Of a stretch of DNA of 64,000 nucleotides, positions 16,816-25,409 are shown in pieces. This stretch comes from Blastopirellula marina. Its GTDB lineage: Bacteria; Planctomycetota; Planctomycetia; Pirellulales; Pirellulaceae. Where the stretch lies: NCBI RefSeq assembly GCF_002967715.1, contig NZ_PUIA01000094.1, forward strand, positions 1 to 64,000, read 5' to 3'. The stretch's first letter is position 1; each line of letters begins with the position of its first letter. Below the pieces are notes generated by a model. The model ran no database searches and had not been told where the DNA came from. It worked only from the letters and a program-made list of their open reading frames with translations. A program made the translations under genes and the position numbers.

Positions 16816-17553
16816 CTAACCGCGCCGCGCATTGCGGTAGTCGCGCGGAGACATACCGGTCGCACGACGAAACTGCCGCGTGAAGGCGCTTTGGTCGGAA
16901 TAACCGGCCTGCATGGCGATGCTCGAGATCGACTCGTCCGAGGTCCTCAGGCGGCGCTGAGCCAGGTCGATCCGCAGTTTCAACAGCCACTGCCCGGTCG
17001 TTAAACCGAACACGCGTCGCATGCGGCGGTCGAGCTGGTAAGGGGACATCTCCGCAATATCGGCCAGGTCGGCAACGCTGGGGGGATCATGCAGGTTGGC
17101 TTCCGCAAAATTGATGGCGGCAATCACGTGCTGATATTCATCGGTCGAAAGATCCGGAAGTCGCAGGTCTTGCGAAACACCCACCAGGCCGACCACTTCC
17201 CCAGTGCGACTGCGCAGCGGCAACTTGCTGGTCAAGCACCACCCCACGTCACGGGTCGCATAGAAATGAAGTTCCAACTGACCGACCAACGGTTGCCCCG
17301 TTTCCAGCACTTTGCGGTCCTGGTCCTCGAAGCTTTGCGCAAGTGGTGGTCGCAACACCTCGCCAGGCAGGCGTCCCAGCAGATCGCTCTTGCTATGAGC
17401 GCCGCAGCGTTGGACGAGCGTGTTGTTGACGACCAGGTACTGGCCTTTCGTGTTTTTGATAAAAAACACAATGTCAGGCAGGTGGTCGAACAGCTCTTCG
17501 CCGGTGAACGGCTTGTCCAACTGACCGAGAATTTCCTGTATTTCCGTGATCAT
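16816..17553 (-). CDS. PAS-AraC transcriptional regulator (paralogue 1)
   Basis: 245 aa. N-terminal PAS domain (about 15-130: LPDIVFFIKNTKGQYLVVNNTLVQRCG ... LPLRSRTGEVVGLVGVSQDL) and C-terminal AraC helix-turn-helix pair (about 150-245: LADIAEMSPYQLDRRMRRVFGLTTGQWL, then IAMQAGYSDQSAFTRQFRRATG). AAGGGG lies 5 bases before ATG 17553. Divergent from the hydroxyproline-type catabolic pair starting at 17687, so it is probably its activator (inference). It is clearly paralogous to the regulator at 26171: both share LDRRMRRVF, GYSDQSAFTR / GFSDQSAFTR and GLVGVSQDL. The 3' end is convergent with the SHD1 gene, 7 bases apart. Confidence 0.88.
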   Translation of the reverse strand: MITEIQEILGQLDKPFTGEELFDHLPDIVFFIKNTKGQYLVVNNTLVQRCGAHSKSDLLGRLPGEVLRPPLAQSFEDQDRKVLETGQPLVGQLELHFYATRDVGWCLTSKLPLRSRTGEVVGLVGVSQDLRLPDLSTDEYQHVIAAINFAEANLHDPPSVADLADIAEMSPYQLDRRMRRVFGLTTGQWLLKLRIDLAQRRLRTSDESISSIAMQAGYSDQSAFTRQFRRATGMSPRDYRNARRG

Positions 17554-17597
17554 AGGCCCCTTCTATATGTATGCGCAAATTCAAGTCGCAATTGGGT

Positions 17598-17616
17598 CGT
17601 TTGTCAAGACAAAACG
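17598..17616. promoter_or_regulatory. Near-palindrome between regulator and catabolic operon
   Basis: CGTTTGTC-AA-GACAAAACG, perfect except for one extra A, located midway in the 133-base divergent region. Candidate operator for the adjacent PAS-AraC regulator or overlapping promoter element. Confidence 0.45.
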
Positions 17617-17686
17617 GCACCGGACAGGGTAATATCAGGGAAACATCGAATCTTACTCCAGCCCTTCCTTTTACCGAGTAGCGCGA

Positions 17687-18634
17687 GTGAACGATAAATC
17701 GCAAGTATTCCGCGGCTGTATTCCAGCACTCATGACCCCGTGCCAGAAAGATGGTACGCCCAACTTCGAGGCACTGGTCGCCAAAGGCAAAGAGCTGATC
17801 GACGTCGGCATGTCGGCGGTCGTCTATTGCGGGTCGATGGGAGACTGGCCGCTGCTGACCGATGCCCAGCGTCAGGAAGGGGTTCGGCAACTCACGGCGG
17901 CTGGCGTGCCCGTGGTCGTTGGCACTGGAGCCCAGAATCCGAAGCTCGCCGCGGCGCATGCGGCTCATGCGAAAGAAGTGGGCGCTGCCGGGTTGATGGT
18001 CATTCCGCGGGTTCTTTCACGCGGGACTTCCAAGACTGCTCAGCGCGATCACTTCTCGGCCATCCTCACCGCGGCAGGCGACTTGCCGGCGGTGATTTAC
18101 AACAGCCCCTACTACGGTTTTGAAACCAAAGCCGACTTGTTCTTCGACCTGCGACGCGAATTTTCCAACCTGGTCGGTTTCAAGGAATTCGGCGGAGCGA
18201 ACTCGCTGACCTACGCTGCCGAACACATCACTGGTACCAACCCAGACCTGGTGTTGATGGTGGGTGTCGACACGCAGGTCTACCACGGCTTTATTCGCTG
18301 CAATGCCAAGGGGGCGATCACCGGTGTGGGCAATGCCTTGCCGAAAGAGGTGCTGCGATTGGTCGAATTGTGCGAGAAAGGAGCCGCGGGGTGTGCCCAG
18401 TCACGTAAACTCGCGTGGGAATTGAACGAAGCATTGACCGTTCTGTCGACCTTCGACGAAGGGCCGGACCTGGTGCTGTATTACAAGTACCTGATGGTCC
18501 TGGAAGGAAATCCCGAGTACGAGCATCACTTCAACGAAACCGACAAGCTGAGCCCCAGTCAGCGAGACTACTTGAAAGCACAGTGGGAACTGTTCCGCAA
18601 ATGGTGGGATTCGTGGCCTGGCTCGCAAGGTTAG
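17687..18634 (+). CDS. 1-Pyrroline-4-hydroxy-2-carboxylate deaminase (DapA family)
   Basis: Schiff-base lyase/deaminase of hydroxyproline breakdown, converting 1-pyrroline-4-hydroxy-2-carboxylate to alpha-ketoglutarate semialdehyde, 315 aa, cytoplasmic. The N-terminus FRGCIPALMTPC, the block GKELIDVGMSAVVYCGSMGDWP and the segment LVGFKEFGG strongly resemble the Pseudomonas hydroxyproline-pathway enzyme (family recalled, not searched). Catalytic Lys166 in GFKEFGG and Tyr138 in AVIYNSPYYG are present. Start is GTG 17687, since the family N-terminus begins directly after it. A D-amino-acid dehydrogenase follows 39 bases later, the expected partner. Alternative: N-acetylneuraminate lyase or dihydrodipicolinate synthase, both less like this sequence. 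Confidence 0.85.
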   Translation: MNDKSQVFRGCIPALMTPCQKDGTPNFEALVAKGKELIDVGMSAVVYCGSMGDWPLLTDAQRQEGVRQLTAAGVPVVVGTGAQNPKLAAAHAAHAKEVGAAGLMVIPRVLSRGTSKTAQRDHFSAILTAAGDLPAVIYNSPYYGFETKADLFFDLRREFSNLVGFKEFGGANSLTYAAEHITGTNPDLVLMVGVDTQVYHGFIRCNAKGAITGVGNALPKEVLRLVELCEKGAAGCAQSRKLAWELNEALTVLSTFDEGPDLVLYYKYLMVLEGNPEYEHHFNETDKLSPSQRDYLKAQWELFRKWWDSWPGSQG

Positions 18635-18673
18635 TTTCCCCCTTCTTCTTTCTGCTTCGCTGGACAGTGCTGA

Positions 18674-19936
18674 ATGATTACCCCCTCGCATCCTGAACGC
18701 GTGCTGATTGTCGGTTCTGGGATTGTCGGAATTGCCTGTGCCCACTATCTCTCGAAACAGGGATTGAAGGTCACCGTGATCGACCGCGGGACGATCGCCG
18801 GTGCGTGTTCGCATGGCAACTGCGGCTACATTTGCCCCAGCCACGTCTTGCCCCTGACCGAGCCGGAGGCCGTGCGTACCGCTGCGAAATCCTTGCTGCA
18901 GCCGAATGCTCCGTTCCGCGTGAAACCACGCTTCAGTCCGGCGATGTGGAACTGGATGTGGCAGTTCGCGCGGCGCTGTAACCATAAGCAGATGCTTTCG
19001 GCTGGGGCCGCGCTCAAGTCGATCCTCGATGCTTCGATGAGCGAGTATCGACGCCTGGTTCAGGAAGAGTCGCTCGACTGCGAGTGGAAAGAGACTGGCC
19101 TACTGTATGTCCTGCAAACCGAGAAGGGCATGCGATCGTTCGCCGAGACCGATCGCTTCCTGACCGATCACTTTGGTGTTTCCGCCCAGCGTCTCGACGG
19201 CAGCGAGCTTTCCCGTTTCGAGCCAGCGTTGAACGACAACCTGGCCGGCGCGTTCCATTACTCCGGCGATGCTTCGGTACGGCCAGATCGACTAAATGCC
19301 GACTGGACGGGCAAGCTCAAGCAGCGCGGGGTGACGTTTCTGGAAAACTGCGAATTACAACACATCGAGAAAGAGAACGGCCGCATCGTTTGCCTGCATA
19401 CCTCGCACGGCGCGCTGGATGCCGATCAGTTTGTGATTGCGACCGGTGCCTGGAGCACGCGACTGGGCAAGTCGCTGGAGTGCCGTATTCCGATCGAACC
19501 TGGCAAGGGATATTCGGTGACGATGTCGAGACCATCGAAGTGCCCCCAGTACCCGATGCTTCTGCCGGAACACAAAGTGGGCGTTTCGCCCTTTGAAGGG
19601 GGTTACCGCTTGGGATCGATGATGGAGTTCTGCGGATACGACGAATCGATTCCAGAGAAACGGATTGAGCAGCTTCGCCAGTCGGCCAGACCCTACCTAC
19701 GGACGCCGGATACCCCGGAAACACATTCGACCTGGTACGGCTGGCGGCCCATGACCTGGGATAGCCTGCCCATCATCGGGCAAGTTCCACGTCTGAAGAA
19801 CGCCTACCTGGCGACCGGGCACAACATGTTAGGACTGAGCATGGCCACGGCGACCGGGCGTCTGGTGAGCGAAATGATGACACAATTGACACCGCACATC
19901 GATCCCGAACCGTACTCCCCCCTTCGATTTGCCTAG
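18674..19936 (+). CDS. FAD-dependent D-amino-acid (D-hydroxyproline) dehydrogenase
   Basis: DadA-type flavoenzyme, 420 aa. N-terminal FAD site RVLIVGSGIVGIACAHYLSKQG and DAO-fold C-terminal motif WYGWRPMTWDSLPIIGQVP ... ATGHNMLGLSMATATGRLVSEM, typical of D-amino-acid dehydrogenases. Position right after the Pyr4H2C deaminase gene argues for oxidation of cis-4-hydroxy-D-proline to the substrate of that deaminase (context inference). The pathway would also need a hydroxyproline epimerase and a ketoglutarate-semialdehyde dehydrogenase; neither is in this window. The ribosome site before ATG 18674 is weak. General D-amino-acid oxidation remains an alternative. Confidence 0.82.
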   Translation: MITPSHPERVLIVGSGIVGIACAHYLSKQGLKVTVIDRGTIAGACSHGNCGYICPSHVLPLTEPEAVRTAAKSLLQPNAPFRVKPRFSPAMWNWMWQFARRCNHKQMLSAGAALKSILDASMSEYRRLVQEESLDCEWKETGLLYVLQTEKGMRSFAETDRFLTDHFGVSAQRLDGSELSRFEPALNDNLAGAFHYSGDASVRPDRLNADWTGKLKQRGVTFLENCELQHIEKENGRIVCLHTSHGALDADQFVIATGAWSTRLGKSLECRIPIEPGKGYSVTMSRPSKCPQYPMLLPEHKVGVSPFEGGYRLGSMMEFCGYDESIPEKRIEQLRQSARPYLRTPDTPETHSTWYGWRPMTWDSLPIIGQVPRLKNAYLATGHNMLGLSMATATGRLVSEMMTQLTPHIDPEPYSPLRFA

Positions 19937-20062
19937 CGCGGAGCCTCCACCAAGTACATTTTTGAGAAGTTCCCCCTCGACGGCTTGTTTTTGATTAGAA
20001 TGGGGAGGGAATCCCCCTATCTTCTTACCTTCCTTGAAAAGCTCCACTGTTTGAGGTGCCCC

Positions 20063-21628
20063 TTGATACAAACAGTCCTGTCGTTCGCGCGGTTTACTAC
20101 TGCGTTTGTTTTGTCGCTGATTCTGTTCTCTACGATCGCCACGATCAGCCAGGCAGCCGATGACGCCAAGCGTCCTGATCGTAACGTCATCTTCTTCATC
20201 ACCGATGACGAAAGCCCCACGCTGGGTTGCTATGGCGACAAAGTTGCCGTGACGCCAACCATCGACGCATTGGCCAAGGACGGAACGCTGTTTCGCAACG
20301 CGTTTGCAACTACGGCCAGTTGCAGTGCCAGTCGCTCGGTGGTGTTGACCGGCCTGCACAATCATATGAATGGCCAGTACGGTCATACGCACCACTTCCA
20401 CAAGTTTTCTTCGTACCACGATGTGGTCAGCCTGGCTCTGCCACGCTTGATGGCTCAGGCCGGCTATCGCACCGGTCTGTGCGGCAAGTATCACGTGGCA
20501 CCGGAAGCGGTCTTCCACTTCGAGAAGACGATCCCCGGCAACACGCGTTCACCAGTCGAGATGGCCAACAACTGCAAGGACTTCATCACGGCCGACAGCG
20601 ACAAGCCGTTCTTCCTGTACTTTGCCACCAGCGATCCGCACCGCGGCGGTGGAGTGGATAAGACTTCACCCTTGGAACTGAAGCCAGACCTCTTTGGCAA
20701 CAAGCCCAACAAGAAGGCTTACCCAGGCATCGAAGAAGTCTTCTACGATCCCGCCGAGGTCCCCATTCCCGAGTTCCTTTCCGACACGCCTGATACTCGC
20801 GCAGAACTGTCGCAGTACTACCAGGCCGTTTCGCGTATCGATCAGGGTTTAAAGCGACTGGTCGATATCCTGAAAGAGAACGGCCTGTACGACAAGACGA
20901 TGATCATCTTTACGGCCGACCACGGCATGGCGTTCTCAGGCGGTAAAACCACGGTTTACGAAGGTGGCCTGCGTGTTCCTTTCGTCGTGCGTAATCCATA
21001 CGAGAAGAAGCGTGGCGTTGAAACGGATGCGATGATCAGCCACGTCGACATCACCCCTTCGATCCTGGACTTCGCAGGCGGATTGGATCGCGAAGCACAG
21101 CGTCCGAAGCACCCGATTAATGCCAATGCGTTCTGGAAGGAACGTGGCGAGGCCCTGCAAGAGAATCGCAACGGCGGCAACAAGTTCGATCAATATCACG
21201 GCAAGTCGTGGATTCCGCTCTTAGGCGACCCAGAAGCGACAACGCACGATTCGATCTTCGCGTCGCACACGTTCCACGAGATCCAGATGTACTACCCCAT
21301 GCGAGTCTATCGCGACAAGCACTTCAAGTTGATCTGGAACATCGCTCATAAGCTGGACTACCCTTTCGCGTCGGACCTGTGGGCCGCTTCAAGCTGGCAG
21401 GCACAGTATCAGAAGGGGGAAGATGCTCCTTACGGTAACAAGACCGTAGGCGAGTACATTCATCGTCCCGAGTTCGAGTTTTTCAACATCGAGACCGATC
21501 CCGAAGAAACGCTGAACCTGGCCAACGATCCGGCCTACGCCGAGAAACTGGAAGAGTACAAGGCCAAGCTCAAAGCCAAGCAAAAAGAACTCGACGATCC
21601 TTGGATCATGAAGTGGAGCTACCAATAA
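20063..21628 (+). CDS. Secreted sulfatase, N-sulfoglucosamine-sulfohydrolase-like
   Basis: Type I formylglycine sulfatase, 521 aa, probably acting on sulfated polysaccharides outside the cytoplasm. Start set to TTG 20063: GAGGTG lies 4 bases upstream and the frame then opens with a clean signal peptide ending ISQA-ADD; the upstream ATG at 20000 would bury it. Metal-binding DD (about 48-49) in FFITDDESPTLGCYG. Active site Cys87 in CSASR (87-91), i.e. the usual Pro is Ala; the following LTGLHNHMNGQYG is heparan-N-sulfatase-like. Late motifs include FTADHGMAFSGGKTTVYEGGLRVPF. A strong terminator follows at 21661. Anaerobic or FGE-type maturation genes are not in the window. Confidence 0.9.
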   Translation: MIQTVLSFARFTTAFVLSLILFSTIATISQAADDAKRPDRNVIFFITDDESPTLGCYGDKVAVTPTIDALAKDGTLFRNAFATTASCSASRSVVLTGLHNHMNGQYGHTHHFHKFSSYHDVVSLALPRLMAQAGYRTGLCGKYHVAPEAVFHFEKTIPGNTRSPVEMANNCKDFITADSDKPFFLYFATSDPHRGGGVDKTSPLELKPDLFGNKPNKKAYPGIEEVFYDPAEVPIPEFLSDTPDTRAELSQYYQAVSRIDQGLKRLVDILKENGLYDKTMIIFTADHGMAFSGGKTTVYEGGLRVPFVVRNPYEKKRGVETDAMISHVDITPSILDFAGGLDREAQRPKHPINANAFWKERGEALQENRNGGNKFDQYHGKSWIPLLGDPEATTHDSIFASHTFHEIQMYYPMRVYRDKHFKLIWNIAHKLDYPFASDLWAASSWQAQYQKGEDAPYGNKTVGEYIHRPEFEFFNIETDPEETLNLANDPAYAEKLEEYKAKLKAKQKELDDPWIMKWSYQ

Positions 21629-21660
21629 CGATGGCTCGCTTCGATTGAGTTGAACTCGCG

Positions 21661-21694
21661 AAGGCCCTTCAATCCTTACTTGAAGGGCCTTTTT
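21661..21694 (+). terminator. Strong intrinsic terminator after the sulfatase
   Basis: Perfect 12-bp stem AAGGCCCTTCAA (21661-21672) / TTGAAGGGCCTT (21680-21691), 7-base loop, then T-tract. Separates the sulfatase from the mutarotase-symporter gene. Confidence 0.92.
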
Positions 21695-21764
21695 CATGCG
21701 CGAATTCGTGTCGAAATGGTGCGATTTGAAGAAATAAACGCGAGAAATATTTCTACTGATTGAG

Positions 21765-21778
21765 TTTTCAGGCGATCT
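21765..21778 (+). promoter_or_regulatory. Shared upstream 14-mer, copy 1
   Basis: TTTTCAGGCGATCT, about 77 bases before the mutarotase-symporter start. The identical word occurs about 86 bases before the DUF1549/DUF1553 gene (33164-33177). Possibly part of a common promoter. Confidence 0.4.
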
Positions 21779-21806
21779 TTGGCAACATGATCCCCCGCCC
21801 GCGTCC

Positions 21807-21818
21807 CCACCGCGGTGG
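21807..21818. promoter_or_regulatory. 12-bp perfect palindrome CCACCGCGGTGG
   Basis: Located 36 bases upstream of the mutarotase-symporter ATG, downstream of the shared 14-mer. Plausible operator within the leader; binder unknown. Confidence 0.35.
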
Positions 21819-21854
21819 ATCCACTTCATCTGCAAATCAATCAAAAGGCCTCTG

Positions 21855-24476
21855 ATGCTCCTTCGACGGATTCTTTGCCGGCAAGCTCTCCTTCTCGTTG
21901 CGGCAACGCTTCTCTTTGCGACCTCTACTGGCGAGAGCCAGGCAGAAACGCAACTCGATTGGACGCAGCTACCAGACCTGCCCAGCGAACTGGGCGTTGC
22001 CGGCCCCTTTGCCGGCATCAGCAACGACGCGTTGATTGTCGCCGGTGGGGCAAACTTTCCGCGCCCCGTCTGGGAGTCGAACAAACAGTGGGTCGATGCC
22101 ATCCACGTATTGGTTCGCACGAGTGATGGTTACAGCTGGAAAGAAGGAGGCACGCTCCCTCGCCCTACCGCGTACGGAGCAAGCGTCAGCACGAAGCTGG
22201 GTGTACTGTGCTTGGGTGGCAATGACACAGAAGACGTTTTCGCCGAAGCGTACTTTTTGAAATGGAATGGTCAAAAGATCGAGACGATCGCGTGTGCTCC
22301 CCTGCCCCAACCCACCGTCTATGCCCAGGCCGCTATGATCGGCGATACGGTCTATGTTGCCTGCGGACAGAGTAAGCCAGAGCTTACCAGTGCGACCAGT
22401 TCGTTGTGGAGCCTGGACCTTTCGCAGCCGGGCAGCCCGCAGGACTTCCAGTGGAAAGAGCTGCCCCCGCTGCCAGGGCCGACGCGGGCATTCGCGATGG
22501 TTGCTGCTCAGCACGATGGCTTCCACGATGCGATCTACGTAATGGGAGGACGCCGTGACGCCAATGGGCAAACGGAATTCCTCACCGACGTTTGGCAGTT
22601 CGTTCCTAAGACCAATACCTGGCACCAGCGCAAAGATGCTCCCAGGGCCATGATGGCCGGCGAAGCGATCGGTGTGGGACAGAGTCATATCTTCGTGCTT
22701 GCCAGTGCCGACGAAAGCAATTGGGGCAAAGAAGACCAGCTTAGGGACAACCACCCAGGCTTTCCCCAAGAAGCATTCGCTTACCACACCATCACCGACT
22801 CGTGGGCCCGCATTGGCGAAACACCTGCCTGTCCCGTAACGACGACCGCCGTGCGGTGGGGAGATTCCGTTATCCTGCCCAGCGGAGAGGTACGTCCTCG
22901 TGTTCGTTCGCCCCACATCTGGAAGATCACCGCCAGCACACCAGCCAAGAGCTTTGGGGTTTTGAATTACCTGGTGCTGTTTGGCTACCTGCTGGCCATG
23001 GTGGGCATTGGGGTTTACTTCACCCAGAAGAATAAGAACACCGACGACTACTTTCGCGGCGGCAAGCAGATCCCCTGGTGGGCCGCTGGCTGTAGCATCT
23101 TTGCGACTATGCTCAGCTCGTTGACGTTCACCGGGCTCCCTTCGAAAGCATTCGCACAAGATTGGGTGTATGCCGTCTCGAATTTCACGATTCCCGTGGT
23201 TGCGATTCTGGCGGTTTACGTCGCGTTACCCTTCTATCGTCGCATCGACGCAACCAGTGCCTACGAGTACCTGGAAATGCGTTTTGGTCGTTTGACGCGG
23301 ATGTTTGCCAGTATGAGCTTCGTCTTCTTCCATCTTTTTCGGATGGCAATCGTGATGTCTCTCACCGCGTTGGCTTTGGCGGTGGCCACGCCTCTGACGC
23401 CGGTGCAATCGGTTCTGCTGATGGGCGTGCTGAGCATCGTCTACTGCACGATGGGTGGGATCGAGGCGGTAATCTGGACCGATACGATCCAAACGTTTGT
23501 CTTGCTGGGCGGTGCTATCTTGGCGCTGGTCTTATTGATAGGTGGGGTCGATGGTGGTTTCGCTGGTTTTTGGGATATTGCCCAATCGGCCGACAAGTTC
23601 AATATGGTGAACTCCAATTGGGACGTCACCAACGCCCAGGTTGCGTTGTGGGTGATCCTGGCCGGAGCCGTCGCGCAGAACATTTCTTCTTACACCGCAG
23701 ATCAGGCCGTCGTGCAGCGATACGTCACAACATCGACCGAGCAACTAGCGGCTCGTTCGATTTGGATGAGTGCGATACTCACTATCCCGGCCACGATTTT
23801 ATTCTTTGGGATCGGTACGGCGCTATTCGCCTTTTACCAAAGCCAGCCAGGAAAGCTTGATCCGCTGATTACAACCGATCAGATCTTTCCCCTGTTTATC
23901 GCGCGCGAAATACCTGTCGGTCTGGCAGGTTTGATCGTGGCTGGCGTCTTCGCGGCTGCCCAGTCGACTGTTTCGACCAGCATGAACTCGTCGGCGACGA
24001 CAATCATCGTTGACTTTCTGCGGCCACTTCGCTTCTGCACGACCGAACGTGGATACTTGTACGCCGCCAGGACCTGTACGTTTCTGGTGGGGACGATCGG
24101 AACGCTTCTGGCGTTGCTATTTGTCAATCCGGATATTCGTTCGCTGTTCGATGCGTTCATTATGATCCTGGGGATCTTCATGGGCATCTTGGGCGGACTG
24201 TTTCTGTTGGGAGCATTTACCCGGCGAACGAATCAACTGGGCGCGCTGTGCGGCGCGTTGTTCGGAGCCGCGGCTATGTTGGCCTTGTGGAAATTCACCA
24301 GGGTCAACAGCTTCGTTTATCCGGCGGCGGGATTAACGGTTTGCTTTGTAGTCGGGTACGTGGCGAGCCTTTTCACGGGTGGTGCCCCGCCGAATCTGGC
24401 GGGGCTGACGATTTACGATGCTCCTTCCAGCGATGACGAACGGGCGATGCCGACAACCACTAGCCAGACCAACTAA
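21855..24476 (+). CDS. Kelch mutarotase fused to SSS-family sodium:solute symporter
   Basis: 873-aa fusion. Signal peptide (about 1-30), then a Kelch beta-propeller (about 33-355) of the cyclically permuted mutarotase/NanM type, with blade motifs such as DALIVAGGANFPRP, YVACGQSKPE and IYVMGGRRDANGQ. This is followed by a sodium:solute symporter (about 370-850) with 13 or so membrane helices; YFRGGKQIPWWAAGCSIFATMLSSLTFTG is a classic SSS signature. The propeller would face the periplasm, converting sugar anomers directly at the mouth of the transporter (inference). Sialic acid or another sugar is a likely substrate. AAGG lies 6 bases before the ATG. The stop TAA overlaps the stop of the convergent gene by 4 bases. 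Confidence 0.9.
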   Translation: MLLRRILCRQALLLVAATLLFATSTGESQAETQLDWTQLPDLPSELGVAGPFAGISNDALIVAGGANFPRPVWESNKQWVDAIHVLVRTSDGYSWKEGGTLPRPTAYGASVSTKLGVLCLGGNDTEDVFAEAYFLKWNGQKIETIACAPLPQPTVYAQAAMIGDTVYVACGQSKPELTSATSSLWSLDLSQPGSPQDFQWKELPPLPGPTRAFAMVAAQHDGFHDAIYVMGGRRDANGQTEFLTDVWQFVPKTNTWHQRKDAPRAMMAGEAIGVGQSHIFVLASADESNWGKEDQLRDNHPGFPQEAFAYHTITDSWARIGETPACPVTTTAVRWGDSVILPSGEVRPRVRSPHIWKITASTPAKSFGVLNYLVLFGYLLAMVGIGVYFTQKNKNTDDYFRGGKQIPWWAAGCSIFATMLSSLTFTGLPSKAFAQDWVYAVSNFTIPVVAILAVYVALPFYRRIDATSAYEYLEMRFGRLTRMFASMSFVFFHLFRMAIVMSLTALALAVATPLTPVQSVLLMGVLSIVYCTMGGIEAVIWTDTIQTFVLLGGAILALVLLIGGVDGGFAGFWDIAQSADKFNMVNSNWDVTNAQVALWVILAGAVAQNISSYTADQAVVQRYVTTSTEQLAARSIWMSAILTIPATILFFGIGTALFAFYQSQPGKLDPLITTDQIFPLFIAREIPVGLAGLIVAGVFAAAQSTVSTSMNSSATTIIVDFLRPLRFCTTERGYLYAARTCTFLVGTIGTLLALLFVNPDIRSLFDAFIMILGIFMGILGGLFLLGAFTRRTNQLGALCGALFGAAAMLALWKFTRVNSFVYPAAGLTVCFVVGYVASLFTGGAPPNLAGLTIYDAPSSDDERAMPTTTSQTN

Positions 24477-25360
24477 ACTTCAGCGGCTGCCCGGCTGATC
24501 AACTGCCTGGCGACGGTCTGAACGCCGGTGTGCTCGTAGTAGTCGGTTGTCATGTCGATTACCGAGGCCATCCAATCCATGCTTCCTTCCCAGCGATCGG
24601 AAACCCCTTTTAAGCTACCAGCGACCTTTTCGACCGTGATGCTGTGCTTCGCGACGAAATCCCCTGCCCAGTCTTTGATTGAACCCAACCCCTCTTGCAT
24701 GAACCCGAGTTGCTCTTTGGTCGAGTCACCGGGAATCATGCCGGCAACGCGTTGAAAGCGTTCGTTACCGGCGAGTTCTGAAACGCCAGACGAATCGAGC
24801 ATTCCCATCGCCTTCGAGACAAAGTCTGGTCCTAGCGGCAAGACCCCATCGACACACACCAATGCCGTCATCCGCATGAGTGCTTCGTGCCGATAGTCGG
24901 CCAACGACTCGACAAAGTCGCCGATGCTGTCCCCCGGAAGGCCATTGAGCGAACAAAACGCCACGATCTCGGCAACCAGCTTCAACCCAAGATCAACCGC
25001 CTGCGTAGTATCGGCCTTAGGAGTGACGTTATTCAAGAAGCTGAGAAAGCTGAAGTTTTCTGCCATCTTGGAAAGGAACGACGCGAAGCCGGCAACTCCT
25101 TGCGTGGAATCGATCGTCTGGTAAAGCCACAAAGTACGCTGGTATCCTTGCGACGAGTCGTTGAACAAGTAGATGGCTCTTTCGCCGACCTGCTGAATGA
25201 ACTTTTCATCGGTCGACTTGGTGACGTCTTTCACCATCCCTTCAAAACTGGTGATGTTGGTGTATTCGCCCGGCGTTACCCAGTCGAGCGCCCCGAGAAG
25301 ACTAGCCGTCAGGCCCATGCTCGGCAAATCGTCAACGACTTTGAAGAAAGGTCGTGCCAT
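24473..25360 (-). CDS. Unknown protein, 295 aa
   Basis: Not recognised. Begins MARPFFKVVDDLPSMGLTASLLGALDW with no signal peptide and no convincing membrane helix. It is largely alpha-helical, Ala/Asp/Ser/Val rich, with a stretch FLSKMAENFSFLSFLNN and a C-terminus of repeated amphipathic helices (SITVEKVAGSLKGVSDRWEGSMDWM). It lies 49 bases downstream of a lipoprotein gene on the same strand, so the two may be co-transcribed and functionally linked. Its TAG stop shares bases with the TAA of the convergent symporter gene. No function is proposed. Confidence 0.7.
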   Translation of the reverse strand: MARPFFKVVDDLPSMGLTASLLGALDWVTPGEYTNITSFEGMVKDVTKSTDEKFIQQVGERAIYLFNDSSQGYQRTLWLYQTIDSTQGVAGFASFLSKMAENFSFLSFLNNVTPKADTTQAVDLGLKLVAEIVAFCSLNGLPGDSIGDFVESLADYRHEALMRMTALVCVDGVLPLGPDFVSKAMGMLDSSGVSELAGNERFQRVAGMIPGDSTKEQLGFMQEGLGSIKDWAGDFVAKHSITVEKVAGSLKGVSDRWEGSMDWMASVIDMTTDYYEHTGVQTVARQLISRAAAEV

Positions 25361-25409
25361 GATTCGTTTTCCTTACCACAAGAACCGCTAGAGAAGCATT
25401 TGTCAGTCG

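Noticed and set aside
17687-18634. N-acetylneuraminate lyase as the function of the DapA-family gene
   Set aside because: Tempting because of the mutarotase-symporter downstream, but sequence blocks and the adjacent D-amino-acid dehydrogenase match the hydroxyproline deaminase better.
21969-23159. 396-aa minus-strand frame opposite the mutarotase-symporter
   Set aside because: Antisense to an obvious Kelch/SSS protein.
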